Assembly: GCA_016937035.1 (NCBI GenBank)
Contig: JAFGWS010000078.1
Coordinates: 1-13,576 of the forward strand
DNA: 13,576 nt
Reading direction: 5' to 3'
Source of the DNA: Pontiellaceae bacterium
GTDB taxonomy: Bacteria; Verrucomicrobiota; Kiritimatiellia; Kiritimatiellales; Pontiellaceae
Position 1 is the stretch's first letter. Each line of letters opens with the position of its first letter. Under the pieces are notes generated by a model. It was not told the origin of the DNA. It made no database searches and saw only the letters and a list, made by a program, of their open reading frames with translations. The position numbers and the translations under genes are program-made. Shown in pieces: positions 1-7,266 of the stretch.

Positions 1-192
1 CCATTGGGTGCAATTCAATTTTTAACTTTCCCCCTGCAAACAGAGCTTTTATACCCAAAAGTACCGTTCAACTGCCGTTTATAGGCTAATATGTTTCCGA
101 AGAAACTATTTTGGCTGTGCGTAGAGTTTTTCCGCTCCGTTTTTTCAACAACGGCGTTTCCTCCGGAACGAAGATAGAATAGAGTGTTCAGC

Positions 193-2196
193 ATGATTTT
201 TCCCGATCCAGCGCCCATTTCATCTGCGCCCGAACTGACCGACCGTTTCTTTGAATCGGGCGGGCTGCTGGAAGAGCGTTGTGAACAGGACGGCATTGCG
301 TTTGAGATTCGTCCGCAGCAGCAGAAAATGGCCCGAGCGGTGGCCGACTCCGCCACGATGAAGCATCATCTTGCAGTCGAGGCAGGCACCGGCGTAGGCA
401 AGAGCTTTGCCTATCTGGTTCCGCTGATTCTCTCCGCGCTGGAACATGAAACGCGCTGCGTGATCGCCACGTATACGATCACCCTCCAGGAACAGCTCAT
501 CCACAAAGATATTCCCTTTGTGCGCAAGACGCTCGACCGCGAGTTTAATGCGGTGATGGTCAAGGGCCGCACCAACTATCTCTGCCTCCTCCGCCTCCAG
601 CGGGCACGCCGCTCCGCCGCCGACCTCTTCGACAACGCGCGCGCGCAACAGCTCGACACCATCTACGCGCTCGCCGGCAACAAACAGTTGGGCGACGGCA
701 GCGTTCAGGAATTGGAGGAACAACCCGATCACGAGGTCTGGGGCTCCATCTGCGCCGAACACGGAAACTGCCCCGGCAAGCGCTGCCCGTTCCATCAGGA
801 CTGCTACTTCATGGTCGCCCGAAAAAAAATGCAGAACGCGCAGGTGCTGGTGGTTAACCACTCGCTCTTTTTTTCCGAGCTGGCGCTCCGCGCCGATGGA
901 GCCGCCCTGCTCCCCAGCTACGGCTATGTCGTTTTCGACGAAGCGCACCAAATCGAGCAGGTCGCTTCGTCGCATTTGGGCATCCGCCTTTCGCTCTACA
1001 TGATCGAATATTGGATTCGCCGAATCCACAGCGAAAAACAGCGCGGCCTCTGCTCCATGCTCAAAGACGGCAAGGGCGCATTTATGGCCGACCAATGCCG
1101 CGAAGCCGCCGATACGCTGTTCGAAAACGTGCGCGCCCATTTTAAACTCGGTCCGCAGAAAACCCAGAAGCGCATCTTTGAGCCGCCGCCGATCGACACC
1201 GACCTCCCGCTGAAAATCACCAATCTCTGTCACCACCTGAAAACCCTGCTCGAAACCATCGACGACGACGGCATCGCGGCCGAAATCAAGAGCCTCCGCA
1301 ACCGCGGGCTGGAGCTGCGCGACACCGTGGAATCCTTTCTCCGCCAATCGCTGGAGGGCCACGTCTATTGGACCGAAACGCAGGGACGCAGACGCCTGCC
1401 GGTGCTCTACTCCGCGCCCGTCGATGTCGGCCCGGTCCTGCGCGAAATACTGTTTGAAGAGATCCCGTGCGTGGTGATGACCAGTGCCACGCTCGCTGTC
1501 GGCAATAACCTTTCCTATTTCCGCCACCGCATCGGCGCCGAAACCTGCACCGAACTGCGCGTCGGATCGCCCTTCGATTATGCAAGGCAAATGCGACTTC
1601 AGATCCCCGCCGCCATGCCGCCGCCTTCCGCCGACGAATTTGAGAAAGCCGCCGGCATGGCCATCCGCCATTTTGTCCGCGAAAGCTGTGGCCGCGCATT
1701 TGTCCTCTTTACCAATGCGCGCTTCATGAAAAAGGTGGCCGACGAACTGCGCTTTGATTTTGAACTCGACGGCTTTGAGCTCCTTGTGCAGGGCACCGGC
1801 ATGGCACCCAAGCAGATGATTGAGCGCTTCCGCAACCACGAGGCGGGCGTACTGTTCGGACTCGACCGCTTCTGGATGGGCGTCGATGTGCAGGGCGAAG
1901 CGCTGAGTAATGTGATTATTACCCGCCTGCCTTTCGCCGTCCCCGACCATCCGCTCATTCAGGCGCGGTTTGAGTCGATCGAGGCCTCCGGAGGCAACCC
2001 GTTCTGCGAATATTCCCTCCCCGAAGCCGTGCTGAAATTCCGCCAAGGCGTCGGACGACTCATCCGCAGCACCTCCGATACCGGCACCGTCACCATCCTC
2101 GACAGCCGCGTGCAGAACCAATGGTACGGCCGCCTCTTCCTCGAATCCATCGAAGAATGCCCGATCGAAATCGTCGAACTGCCGGAGAGCCTATGA
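193..2196 (+). CDS. dinG: DinG-family ATP-dependent DNA helicase with Fe-S cluster
   Basis: Superfamily 2 helicase of the XPD/DinG group, which unwinds DNA 5'-3' and resolves structures such as R-loops and G-quadruplexes. Counting from the ATG at 193 (667 aa), Walker A GTGVGKS is at residues 65-71, the DEAH box at 249-252, a motif III-like TSAT follows around residue 430, and motif VI QGVGRLIR is at 618-625. Four cysteines, C131, C193, C198 and C204, match the Fe-S ligand pattern of E. coli DinG, including the 5 and 6 residue steps between the last three. An extra cysteine lies at 187. Length is slightly under the E. coli protein. A GTG at 184 would add three residues; neither start has a strong Shine-Dalgarno, so the ATG is preferred by codon type only. 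It is the first gene of a plus-strand run and overlaps the next gene by four bases. Family assignment is secure; the substrate is known only from the family. Confidence 0.93.
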   Translation: MIFPDPAPISSAPELTDRFFESGGLLEERCEQDGIAFEIRPQQQKMARAVADSATMKHHLAVEAGTGVGKSFAYLVPLILSALEHETRCVIATYTITLQEQLIHKDIPFVRKTLDREFNAVMVKGRTNYLCLLRLQRARRSAADLFDNARAQQLDTIYALAGNKQLGDGSVQELEEQPDHEVWGSICAEHGNCPGKRCPFHQDCYFMVARKKMQNAQVLVVNHSLFFSELALRADGAALLPSYGYVVFDEAHQIEQVASSHLGIRLSLYMIEYWIRRIHSEKQRGLCSMLKDGKGAFMADQCREAADTLFENVRAHFKLGPQKTQKRIFEPPPIDTDLPLKITNLCHHLKTLLETIDDDGIAAEIKSLRNRGLELRDTVESFLRQSLEGHVYWTETQGRRRLPVLYSAPVDVGPVLREILFEEIPCVVMTSATLAVGNNLSYFRHRIGAETCTELRVGSPFDYARQMRLQIPAAMPPPSADEFEKAAGMAIRHFVRESCGRAFVLFTNARFMKKVADELRFDFELDGFELLVQGTGMAPKQMIERFRNHEAGVLFGLDRFWMGVDVQGEALSNVIITRLPFAVPDHPLIQARFESIEASGGNPFCEYSLPEAVLKFRQGVGRLIRSTSDTGTVTILDSRVQNQWYGRLFLESIEECPIEIVELPESL

Positions 2197-3581
2197 AACT
2201 TCCCATCCGAATTGCATTGGCTGTTTTGAGCGGAGCCCTGCTTCCGCTCTGTTTCCCGGCGTTTGGCTGGTGGCCTGTTATCCTGTTGGTTTTTCCACCG
2301 CTTCTGCTTGCCGTGAAAAATACAACGGCAAGGAGCGCCTACTACCTCGGCATGACTCAGGGCATCGTCGGATACGCAGGGGCACTGTTCTGGTTCTTCA
2401 ATATTTTTTCCGTTCCAGCGATCGCGCTCCATCTCATCTTATCCATCTTCACCGGCTTCTTCTGCCTGCTGTATAACTCGCTGGAAAAACAAAGCAAGTC
2501 CGCCGCGCTGAATCTGCTCCTCGCCGCAACGTTGTGGACCGGCTTTGAGTTTTACCGTTCCGAACTCTTTTTTCTTCGCTTTCCATGGATCACGCCGGGT
2601 ACCGCATTGGGTCCCAGCTTTTTATCTCCGATTATCGGAACCTATGGCACGTCATTTCTGATTATAGCCGCCGGAGCCGGATTGGTGTACCGCAAGACAC
2701 TTCCGACAGGAATTATCCTATCCGCCTGCATCATCGGACTCGGAGTCTTCCATCCGAAACCGGTTGAACCGGATAAGGAAAACAGCATTACAGTAACCGT
2801 CGTACAAAGCGAAGAGTGCAACCTGCCTGATTACGTAGAATTGAGCCGGGCAGAACACTCGAAAAACCCCGACCTGATCATCTGGCCGGAATACGCACTG
2901 CCCTATGACGTGCGGGAAATGAAAGATCATTTTTCAACGCTGACCAACCTGTGCGCTGAAATGAACATAACCCTGCTGCTCGGAACCAAAACAACGCTGG
3001 AACCGGAAAGCCGCGGCTGGCACAACACCGCCCTTCTCCTGAACCAACACGGTGTACTCGGAGAATACTACAAAGCCCGACCGGTTCATTTCTTCAACGA
3101 CGGAATTCCCGGCCGCGATTTCAGCCCCATGCAGACTGATCTCGGAACATTCAGTACACCGATCTGCTTTGATTGCGATTATACCGAAGTCGCCCGAAAA
3201 ATGGTTTCGCTGGGTGCCGAGTTTTTTGCCGCGCTCAGTTTCGATGCTCAACATTGGAGTACCGCTCAGCACCTGCAGCACCAACAGCTGTTTAGGTTAC
3301 GCGCCGCCGAAAATGCACGTTGGATTGCGTGCGCCGCGAGCTCCGGAGTTTCCCAGATCATCGACCCCCACGGCTGCGTCCACCAGAGCATTCCGCCCAT
3401 GGAAACCGGCGCTGTAACCGGTCGAATTACTCCGAGCACATACCGCACTTTTTTCACCCGCGCGGGCTGGTTGTTCCCTTGGATCACATTCGCTGCTACC
3501 TTGATTTTAATCGTATTTTCCAGCATCAGAAAAATTGTCGAACGAAAACTGATAAAAAAGAACCCGGAATTACGGAACTGA
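2193..3581 (+). CDS. lnt: Apolipoprotein N-acyltransferase-like membrane protein
   Basis: Probable Lnt, which adds the third acyl chain to the N-terminal cysteine of lipoproteins at the periplasmic face of the inner membrane. The ATG overlaps the dinG stop as ATGA and has GGAGAG just upstream, giving 462 aa; an in-frame upstream start lies inside dinG and is not needed. The first ~190 residues form several hydrophobic segments, a nitrilase-type domain spans roughly 200-430, and a final membrane segment sits near 430-450 followed by a basic tail. The catalytic triad is readable as E233 (WPEYAL), K294 (YYKARP) and C325 (ICFDCD). The Lys-Cys spacing of 31 is much shorter than in E. coli Lnt (about 52), and the usual FGEYVP segment after the Lys is absent, being replaced by a NDGIPG motif. 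This makes it a divergent branch, or a related nitrilase-type acyltransferase. Two predicted lipoproteins in this window would be plausible substrates. Confidence 0.82.
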   Translation: MKLPIRIALAVLSGALLPLCFPAFGWWPVILLVFPPLLLAVKNTTARSAYYLGMTQGIVGYAGALFWFFNIFSVPAIALHLILSIFTGFFCLLYNSLEKQSKSAALNLLLAATLWTGFEFYRSELFFLRFPWITPGTALGPSFLSPIIGTYGTSFLIIAAGAGLVYRKTLPTGIILSACIIGLGVFHPKPVEPDKENSITVTVVQSEECNLPDYVELSRAEHSKNPDLIIWPEYALPYDVREMKDHFSTLTNLCAEMNITLLLGTKTTLEPESRGWHNTALLLNQHGVLGEYYKARPVHFFNDGIPGRDFSPMQTDLGTFSTPICFDCDYTEVARKMVSLGAEFFAALSFDAQHWSTAQHLQHQQLFRLRAAENARWIACAASSGVSQIIDPHGCVHQSIPPMETGAVTGRITPSTYRTFFTRAGWLFPWITFAATLILIVFSSIRKIVERKLIKKNPELRN

Positions 3582-3589
3582 GGATTTTT

Positions 3590-4663
3590 ATGAACACAGA
3601 AAAAATGAAAAACTGGGGCGTTTCCACTGGGAACATACTGTTGATTGCGGGGCCGTGCAGCGCCGAAAGCGAAGCACAGGTATTGCAGGTTGCCCGCGCA
3701 CTGGCGGATCGCGGCGTAACCTATCTGCGCGCCGGACTGTGGAAACCGCGAACGCGACCAGGCTCATTCGAGGGCGTCGGCCTGCGTGGACTCGCTTGGT
3801 TGGATCGGGCGCGCAGTGAGACCGGACTGAAGATTGCCACCGAGGTGGCCGACCCATCGCATGTCGATGCCTGCCTCCAGTTCGGCGTCGATTTGGTCTG
3901 GATCGGCGCACGCACCACCACCAACCCATTCTCCGTTCAGGCGCTGGCCGATGCACTGAAGGGCTGCGACATGCCGGTACTGGTTAAAAATCCGATGAAC
4001 GAGGACGTGGGCCTATGGATCGGCGCGCTGGAGCGCCTCGCCAATGCAGGATTGAACAAGCTCGGCGCCATTCATCGCGGCGTCAGCTCCACGCAAGAAA
4101 TGCGCTACCGCAATGCCCCCGCGTGGAAAATGCCGATTGAGCTGATGCGTAAAATGCCGGATATTCCGATGATCTGCGATCCCAGCCATATTTGCGGAAA
4201 GTCGGAACTCATCCCCGCCATCGCGCAGGAAGCCATGGACCTTTTGTTCGATGGCCTTATGGTGGAAGTACACCCGGATCCGCCCAGCGCCCTTTCCGAC
4301 GCAGCCCAGCAGTTGACGCCCGAAATATTTCTTCAGATGATCGCTGCACTGCGGCACCCGCATGAGAAAAGCGGCGATGCCGCGTTTGAAAAAACGATGA
4401 GCCAACTGCGCGAAAAAGTGGACGAAATGGACAGCCGCCTGCTGGAAATGCTCGCCCAGCGCATGGAAATTGTCAGTAAAATGGGAACCCTGAAAGCAGA
4501 GCAGAATGTCTCTACCCTTCAACCGCACCGCTGGCAGGAAATTCTGCGCGAACGCGAAGAGCTCGGCGCAAAGCTCGGGCTTTCAGCCGGCTTTGTAGAG
4601 CAAATCATGCAGACCCTGCACGAAGAGGCGATCCGCCGCCAGGAAGAAGCTCGACTGACGTAG
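3590..4663 (+). CDS. aroF: Bifunctional DAHP synthase / chorismate mutase (AroQ type)
   Basis: Fusion enzyme of aromatic amino acid synthesis. The N-terminal domain condenses phosphoenolpyruvate and erythrose-4-phosphate to DAHP, and the C-terminal domain converts chorismate to prephenate. The 357-aa protein has GPCSAES at 21-27, then LRAGLWKPRTRP around 46-57, a KNPMNED segment, GAIHRG and CDPSHICG, all typical of the short class I-beta/KDO8P-like DAHP synthases. From about 270 an all-helical AroQ domain follows with LREKVDEMD, QRMEI and GTLKAEQN, carrying the expected active-site Arg, Arg and Lys. This order is the one known from Bacteroidetes and PVC bacteria. The start at 3590 is supported by GAGGA overlapping the lnt stop; a longer open frame from 3320 lies inside lnt and is rejected. 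It lies 8 bases after lnt, so it is probably co-transcribed. The mutase domain may also serve as an allosteric unit, as is known for fused DAHP synthases. Confidence 0.93.
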   Translation: MNTEKMKNWGVSTGNILLIAGPCSAESEAQVLQVARALADRGVTYLRAGLWKPRTRPGSFEGVGLRGLAWLDRARSETGLKIATEVADPSHVDACLQFGVDLVWIGARTTTNPFSVQALADALKGCDMPVLVKNPMNEDVGLWIGALERLANAGLNKLGAIHRGVSSTQEMRYRNAPAWKMPIELMRKMPDIPMICDPSHICGKSELIPAIAQEAMDLLFDGLMVEVHPDPPSALSDAAQQLTPEIFLQMIAALRHPHEKSGDAAFEKTMSQLREKVDEMDSRLLEMLAQRMEIVSKMGTLKAEQNVSTLQPHRWQEILREREELGAKLGLSAGFVEQIMQTLHEEAIRRQEEARLT

Positions 4664-4682
4664 ACGAAGCATCCTTCTTCGT
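4664..4682 (+). repeat. 19-nt hairpin repeat directly after the DAHP synthase stop
   Basis: ACGAAG (4664-4669) pairs with CTTCGT (4677-4682) around a 7-nt loop. It begins at the base after the TAG stop, and the preceding CGTAG is shared with the related hairpin at 6278-6296 read on the minus strand, so the repeat seems to include the stop codon. The two 19-mers agree at 15 positions, and one difference pair (position 4 with 16) is compensatory, A-T to G-C. It could act as a weak terminator or 3' stabiliser, or be a REP-like element. There is no proper U tract. Confidence 0.6.
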
Positions 4683-4751
4683 TTCCAAAAATCCTAAGCC
4701 CGAATTCCGAAACCCGAAACAATCCACAAAATCCATTCATTCCGCACCGCC

Positions 4752-4769
4752 GTCTGTTTTCGAACAGAC
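4752..4769. terminator. Hairpin with 7-bp stem and TTCG loop
   Basis: GTCTGTT at 4752-4758 pairs perfectly with AACAGAC at 4763-4769 around TTCG, the very stable UUCG tetraloop when read as plus-strand RNA. It lies about 90 bases after the DAHP synthase gene. There is no T run behind it, so intrinsic termination is uncertain; it could equally protect the 3' end of the mRNA. Confidence 0.4.
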
Positions 4770-4817
4770 CATTCAAATACCTTCTTGCGACAGTCCCCCC
4801 TTCCATCGAATCTTTAT

Positions 4818-4837
4818 ATGTTAGGACTGGCACCTTT
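4818..4837 (+). repeat. Left half of a 20-bp inverted repeat bracketing a lipoprotein gene
   Basis: The 20-mer ATGTTAGGACTGGCACCTTT here matches the reverse complement of 5740-5759 at 18 of 20 positions. The two halves point toward each other and enclose 902 bases holding the lipoprotein gene. They may be ends of a small mobile element, or members of a dispersed intergenic repeat. Confidence 0.6.
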
Positions 4838-4998
4838 CAGACACCTTTCACTTCGATTTCACAAATTCATAACCTGAGAGTCGTTTTTTTTGTCGAAGCG
4901 CATCCGGCAAAAAGGGTAAGGCTTCCGACTATCGTTAAAATGAGAGCTAAGCTGATAGATATTTTTTCACATTATTCTATTCCAACGAAAAGAATTAC

Positions 4999-5015
4999 CG
5001 GACCAGATGAGTCCG
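4999..5015 (-). terminator. Possible terminator of the 221-aa lipoprotein gene
   Basis: CGGAC (4999-5003) pairs with GTCCG (5011-5015) across a 7-nt loop, starting 9 bases beyond the minus-strand stop at 5025. Read on the minus strand, the hairpin is followed by GGTAATTCTTTTCG, a poor U tract. Termination is therefore plausible but not strong. Confidence 0.35.
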
Positions 5016-5024
5016 TCCACGACC

Positions 5025-5690
5025 TTACTTGGGTACGGTGGATTCTTCGATTGGCTGGTCCTGCCTTTTTATTTTTGGGAAGAGTACGGTGAACTGGTCA
5101 TCGCGGATCGCAATACGGACCAGGCCCTTCTCGTCCCATTCGTCTCTTCCCTCTATCTCTTTGTCTCTAAACGTCTCGATTGCACCTTGATGGCTGATCG
5201 TGTGCCAGTTGTGCCACCAGCTGGACGTCCGGGGTTGAAACCTGAGGACAATCTGAGTGCCGTCGGGTTCCGGTTGCTCTAGGATCTCGTGAACTATTCT
5301 CCCGTACCTCGAATTCATGTGGCACTGAAGACGGTCGAGAATCCGTCCACCTGAGCTCAGCAAGACGAGTTGCTCAGCTGATGTTCCGGGGATGGATATG
5401 GGTTCGACTATCTGTACGACAAGGAGATGCTCAGTATCCGCAGTCTTGATCTGGCGTGAAAAGGTGCCGCCAGAGAAGACGGCGAACCCGCCCTGTTTTC
5501 GAAAGGCCGTAAAGTCCTCCGGATCGAGTCCTTGCGCCAAGGCAAGAGAAGCTAACTTCTGAACCCCCTGCTGCGTCTTCGCATTAAAGTCAGGATGGAA
5601 CTTGACTGCGCTAGGGGCCGACATCGGAGCGTCTGGTGTGCAACCCAATGCAAGCAGAAGGACAGTGAGCATGAATAGTGGTATCTTCAT
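5025..5690 (-). CDS. Uncharacterised lipoprotein, 221 aa
   Basis: I do not recognise the family. The N-terminus MKIPLFMLTVLLLALGC is a lipoprotein signal peptide: one basic residue, a hydrophobic core and a lipobox-like ALGC with the acylated Cys at 17. The mature part has a short linker and then about 190 soluble residues with mixed strand- and helix-like stretches, a tryptophan-rich SSWWHNWHT near 160, and an acidic/charged C-terminus. It is expected at the periplasmic side of a membrane after processing by the lipoprotein pathway. The start is the only ATG giving a complete signal peptide; the upstream TAAAAG is a weak ribosome site. It stands alone between repeat-rich spacers and is enclosed by the inverted repeat 4818-4837/5740-5759, which hints at movement as a unit. 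Base composition is less GC-rich at third positions than in dinG, compatible with a more recent or poorly expressed gene. The gene call is fairly secure and the function is unknown. Confidence 0.78.
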   Translation of the reverse strand: MKIPLFMLTVLLLALGCTPDAPMSAPSAVKFHPDFNAKTQQGVQKLASLALAQGLDPEDFTAFRKQGGFAVFSGGTFSRQIKTADTEHLLVVQIVEPISIPGTSAEQLVLLSSGGRILDRLQCHMNSRYGRIVHEILEQPEPDGTQIVLRFQPRTSSWWHNWHTISHQGAIETFRDKEIEGRDEWDEKGLVRIAIRDDQFTVLFPKIKRQDQPIEESTVPK

Positions 5691-5739
5691 CTTTTAGTCA
5701 CCGATTAGGATTTTATCCGTCCAGCTTCGCTCAAACATA

Positions 5740-5759
5740 AAAGGTGTTAGTCCTAACAT
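5740..5759 (-). repeat. Right half of the 20-bp inverted repeat
   Basis: Read on the minus strand this is ATGTTAGGACTAACACCTTT, differing from 4818-4837 at only two adjacent positions. It lies 49 bases upstream of the lipoprotein start codon, so it may also overlap that gene's promoter or leader. Confidence 0.6.
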
Positions 5760-6033
5760 TTGAACATCTCCTTCTCGCGCCTTCCAAGTGGTCAATCCCG
5801 TAATCTGGTAATTTCACCCAAATACTCCTGATTTCTGTCGGCTCGCCCAAGCGAACGGTCCGTCGAGCGCCTTTTTGAGACATAGGAACCCAAAAAGAAC
5901 GGAGTGTCAAAACCTTATGGATATATTCCGCAGAAATCCCGGTCTTATCCTCGTCACCTCGGATTTTTTTAAAACATTTTCGCGCCATTTCGCATGTTTC
6001 GCGGTCAGTCTGCTCTCTTCTTTGTTTGGGCAT

Positions 6034-6049
6034 GCGACGGGGACGTCGC
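6034..6049. repeat. GCGACG palindrome, copy 1
   Basis: GCGACG and CGTCGC pair around GGGA, and CTTCTACG follows. Nearly the same 23-24 base string (6034-6056) appears in reverse orientation at 13447-13470, 7.4 kb away, differing by one substitution and one inserted base. A shorter direct copy lies at 6089-6103. Short, palindromic, intergenic and repeated: REP-like. Confidence 0.6.
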
Positions 6050-6088
6050 TTCTACGACCAGGATGCTTTCGTTTGCGCTCTTCTTCAC

Positions 6089-6103
6089 GCGACGGGGTCG
6101 TCG
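6089..6103. repeat. GCGACG palindrome, copy 2
   Basis: GCGACGGGGTCGTCG matches the first 15 bases of the copy at 6034 with one substitution and in the same direction, 55 bases apart. It lacks the CTTCTACG tail. Confidence 0.5.
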
Positions 6104-6232
6104 AGACATAACTCGGGGCGAATGTGGCTCGCTTTACCTTCATTATAAGACGCTGCACATTCTCTATTCTCTGCCGGTTATAATCGGCTCTTTCGGACCA
6201 ACACCTTGCCCCTTTTAAGGCGTTGATTCTAG

Positions 6233-6296
6233 ACGAAGCTTCGAGCTTCGTTGTGGTGAAAGGCTCCAAGGAGCACAACGGAGCAAGATGCTCCGT
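6233..6296. repeat. Compact three-hairpin element
   Basis: There are three adjoining hairpins. The first is ACGAAGCT/AGCTTCGT with a TCG loop (6233-6251). The middle one is CGTTGTG (6249-6255) pairing with CACAACG (6274-6280) and enclosing GCTCC-AA-GGAGC (6263-6274). The third is ACGGAGCA/TGCTCCGT with an AGA loop (6278-6296). The outer hairpins are inverted copies of one 19-nt repeat, each with TAG on its outer side, so the whole resembles a paired REP unit (BIME). It lies 40 bases beyond the esterase stop and could also end that transcript. Confidence 0.65.
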
Positions 6297-6335
6297 CTAC
6301 GATCATCTTGTTTTTCAGTTCCCGCAATCGTCTCT

Positions 6336-7259
6336 CTATTTGCCTTCCGTCGCTGCGCGGCAGCGGTCGAAGAATTCAAAGATCGATGGCAGGACGAGGC
6401 GCACCATGCCGCCATGGTCCGCATCCACTTCCTTGTATTCGACCCGGAATCCATCTTCCTTCATCCATGCCTGCATGGCCCGGCTGCCTTCCAGCGAAGG
6501 GGTTGCCCCGGTGCCTTCCGTGATAAAGATCGGCTTGTCCCGAATCCGGTCCCAAGGATAGGTCGATTTCTGGACGAACGGCCCAGAGATCGGGGCGAGC
6601 GCCGCCCAGTAGCCGGCATACTTGCCGCCAATGTACCACGTACCGCCGCTCCCCATTGAGTGCCCCATCAGGAAGATGGAGGCGCGATCGACAGGATATT
6701 CGTTCATCACCAGCTCAAGCACGTTGATCACGTCGCGCTCGCTGTTTTCCTGCGACCTGATTCGCTCCGGCGTGCGGGTTCCGGCCAGCATCTTGTTTGC
6801 TTCGTCCTCTGCCCCAAATACGGCGGGCAGCCGCAGATAGGTTCCATAAGCGCCATCCGCCCCCAGCGGCGACACGAGGATATAGCCATGCTCGTTGGCG
6901 AGCTTGACCATCTGCTTGTTGTTGGCATCGAGATAGGTGCTTTCGTTGCTTCCGGCACCGTGCAGGAACATCACCAGCGGCAACTCGGTTTTCCCATCCC
7001 AGCTATCCGGCACACAGAGGCGGAACGGCATCTCCGTCCCGGTGTCGGGATTGCGGTAGGTCCGCCGCTGGTCGCCCTTGGCCCGCCATTCGGAACCCTC
7101 CGGTTTGGCAAGGGTCCTCGCCAAGACGTGCGACTGGCGCATCTGCTCGATCGGACCAATATTCGATCCAAACGGAACAATGGGTTTTGCCTCCTGAGCG
7201 AGCGCCTGCGCCATAACGATCATTGAAAACAACCCGACACACTTAAACTTCATCTCCAT
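6336..7259 (-). CDS. Secreted alpha/beta-hydrolase, PHB depolymerase/esterase-like
   Basis: Predicted exported serine esterase of 307 aa. A signal peptide (residues 1-21, cleavage likely after ALA-21) precedes an alpha/beta-hydrolase domain. The oxyanion-hole region reads FLHGAGSN (98-105), the nucleophile is S201 in GHSMGSGG, and the catalytic His is probably H282 in DADHGG. The acid is not obvious: the stretch after FITEGT, where an Asp is usual, reads GATPSLEG. The family includes feruloyl/acetyl xylan esterases and poly-hydroxybutyrate depolymerases, so a periplasmic or extracellular ester substrate is likely but unspecified. The start is fixed by a perfect AAGGAGG seven bases ahead; an ATG two codons later is less well placed. 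Only 100 bases separate it from the upstream fmdB-like gene, so it may sit at the end of that unit, but its own strong ribosome site fits separate expression. Confidence 0.85.
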   Translation of the reverse strand: MEMKFKCVGLFSMIVMAQALAQEAKPIVPFGSNIGPIEQMRQSHVLARTLAKPEGSEWRAKGDQRRTYRNPDTGTEMPFRLCVPDSWDGKTELPLVMFLHGAGSNESTYLDANNKQMVKLANEHGYILVSPLGADGAYGTYLRLPAVFGAEDEANKMLAGTRTPERIRSQENSERDVINVLELVMNEYPVDRASIFLMGHSMGSGGTWYIGGKYAGYWAALAPISGPFVQKSTYPWDRIRDKPIFITEGTGATPSLEGSRAMQAWMKEDGFRVEYKEVDADHGGMVRLVLPSIFEFFDRCRAATEGK

Positions 7260-7266
7260 TTGCTCT

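Larger units (their letters stand above)
4664..5024. other. Intergenic region with hairpins and an inverted-repeat half
   Basis: No convincing gene is seen in this 361-base gap between two convergent genes. It holds, in order, the 19-nt hairpin after the stop, an AC/AAT-rich stretch with repeated CCGAA (about 4700-4720), a TTCG-loop hairpin at 4752-4769, the left half of an inverted repeat at 4818-4837, a doubled CACCTTTCA (4831-4839 and 4842-4850), an AT-rich stretch, and a hairpin at 4999-5015 near the lipoprotein gene end. The short open frames here have no supporting features. Confidence 0.5.
5691..6335. other. Repeat-rich intergenic region, no supported gene
   Basis: This 645-base stretch between two minus-strand genes has open frames on both strands, but they lack ribosome sites and recognisable protein features, and their translations are mostly the palindromic repeats read as codons. 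It contains the right inverted-repeat half (5740-5759), a run of CGCGCCATTTCGC-type text (about 5978-6003) of a kind common in bacterial spacers, two GCGACG palindromes (6034-6049 and 6089-6103), and the three-hairpin element 6233-6296. It includes the promoter region of the 221-aa lipoprotein gene, but no clear -35/-10 pair was recognised. Confidence 0.5.

Noticed and set aside
137..154. CCGTT/AACGG hairpin upstream of dinG
   Set aside because: A 5-bp stem with an 8-base loop is easily found by chance and has no supporting context.
220..2121. A 633-codon open frame on the strand opposite dinG
   Set aside because: It is the mirror of a GC-biased real gene, shows no recognisable domain, and lies wholly within the dinG coding region, whose motifs are unmistakable.
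3320..3589. A 90-codon N-terminal extension of the DAHP synthase frame
   Set aside because: It lies inside lnt, has low-quality composition, and the start at 3590 has a good ribosome site and gives the family's usual N-terminus.
4818..4850. Possible CRISPR-like repeat from the doubled CACCTTTCA
   Set aside because: Only two 9-base units separated by two bases, with no regular repeat-spacer pattern.
5731..6278. Two minus-strand frames of 100 and 123 codons in the repeat-rich spacer
   Set aside because: Their translations run through the palindromic repeats, they lack ribosome sites, and I see no family likeness.
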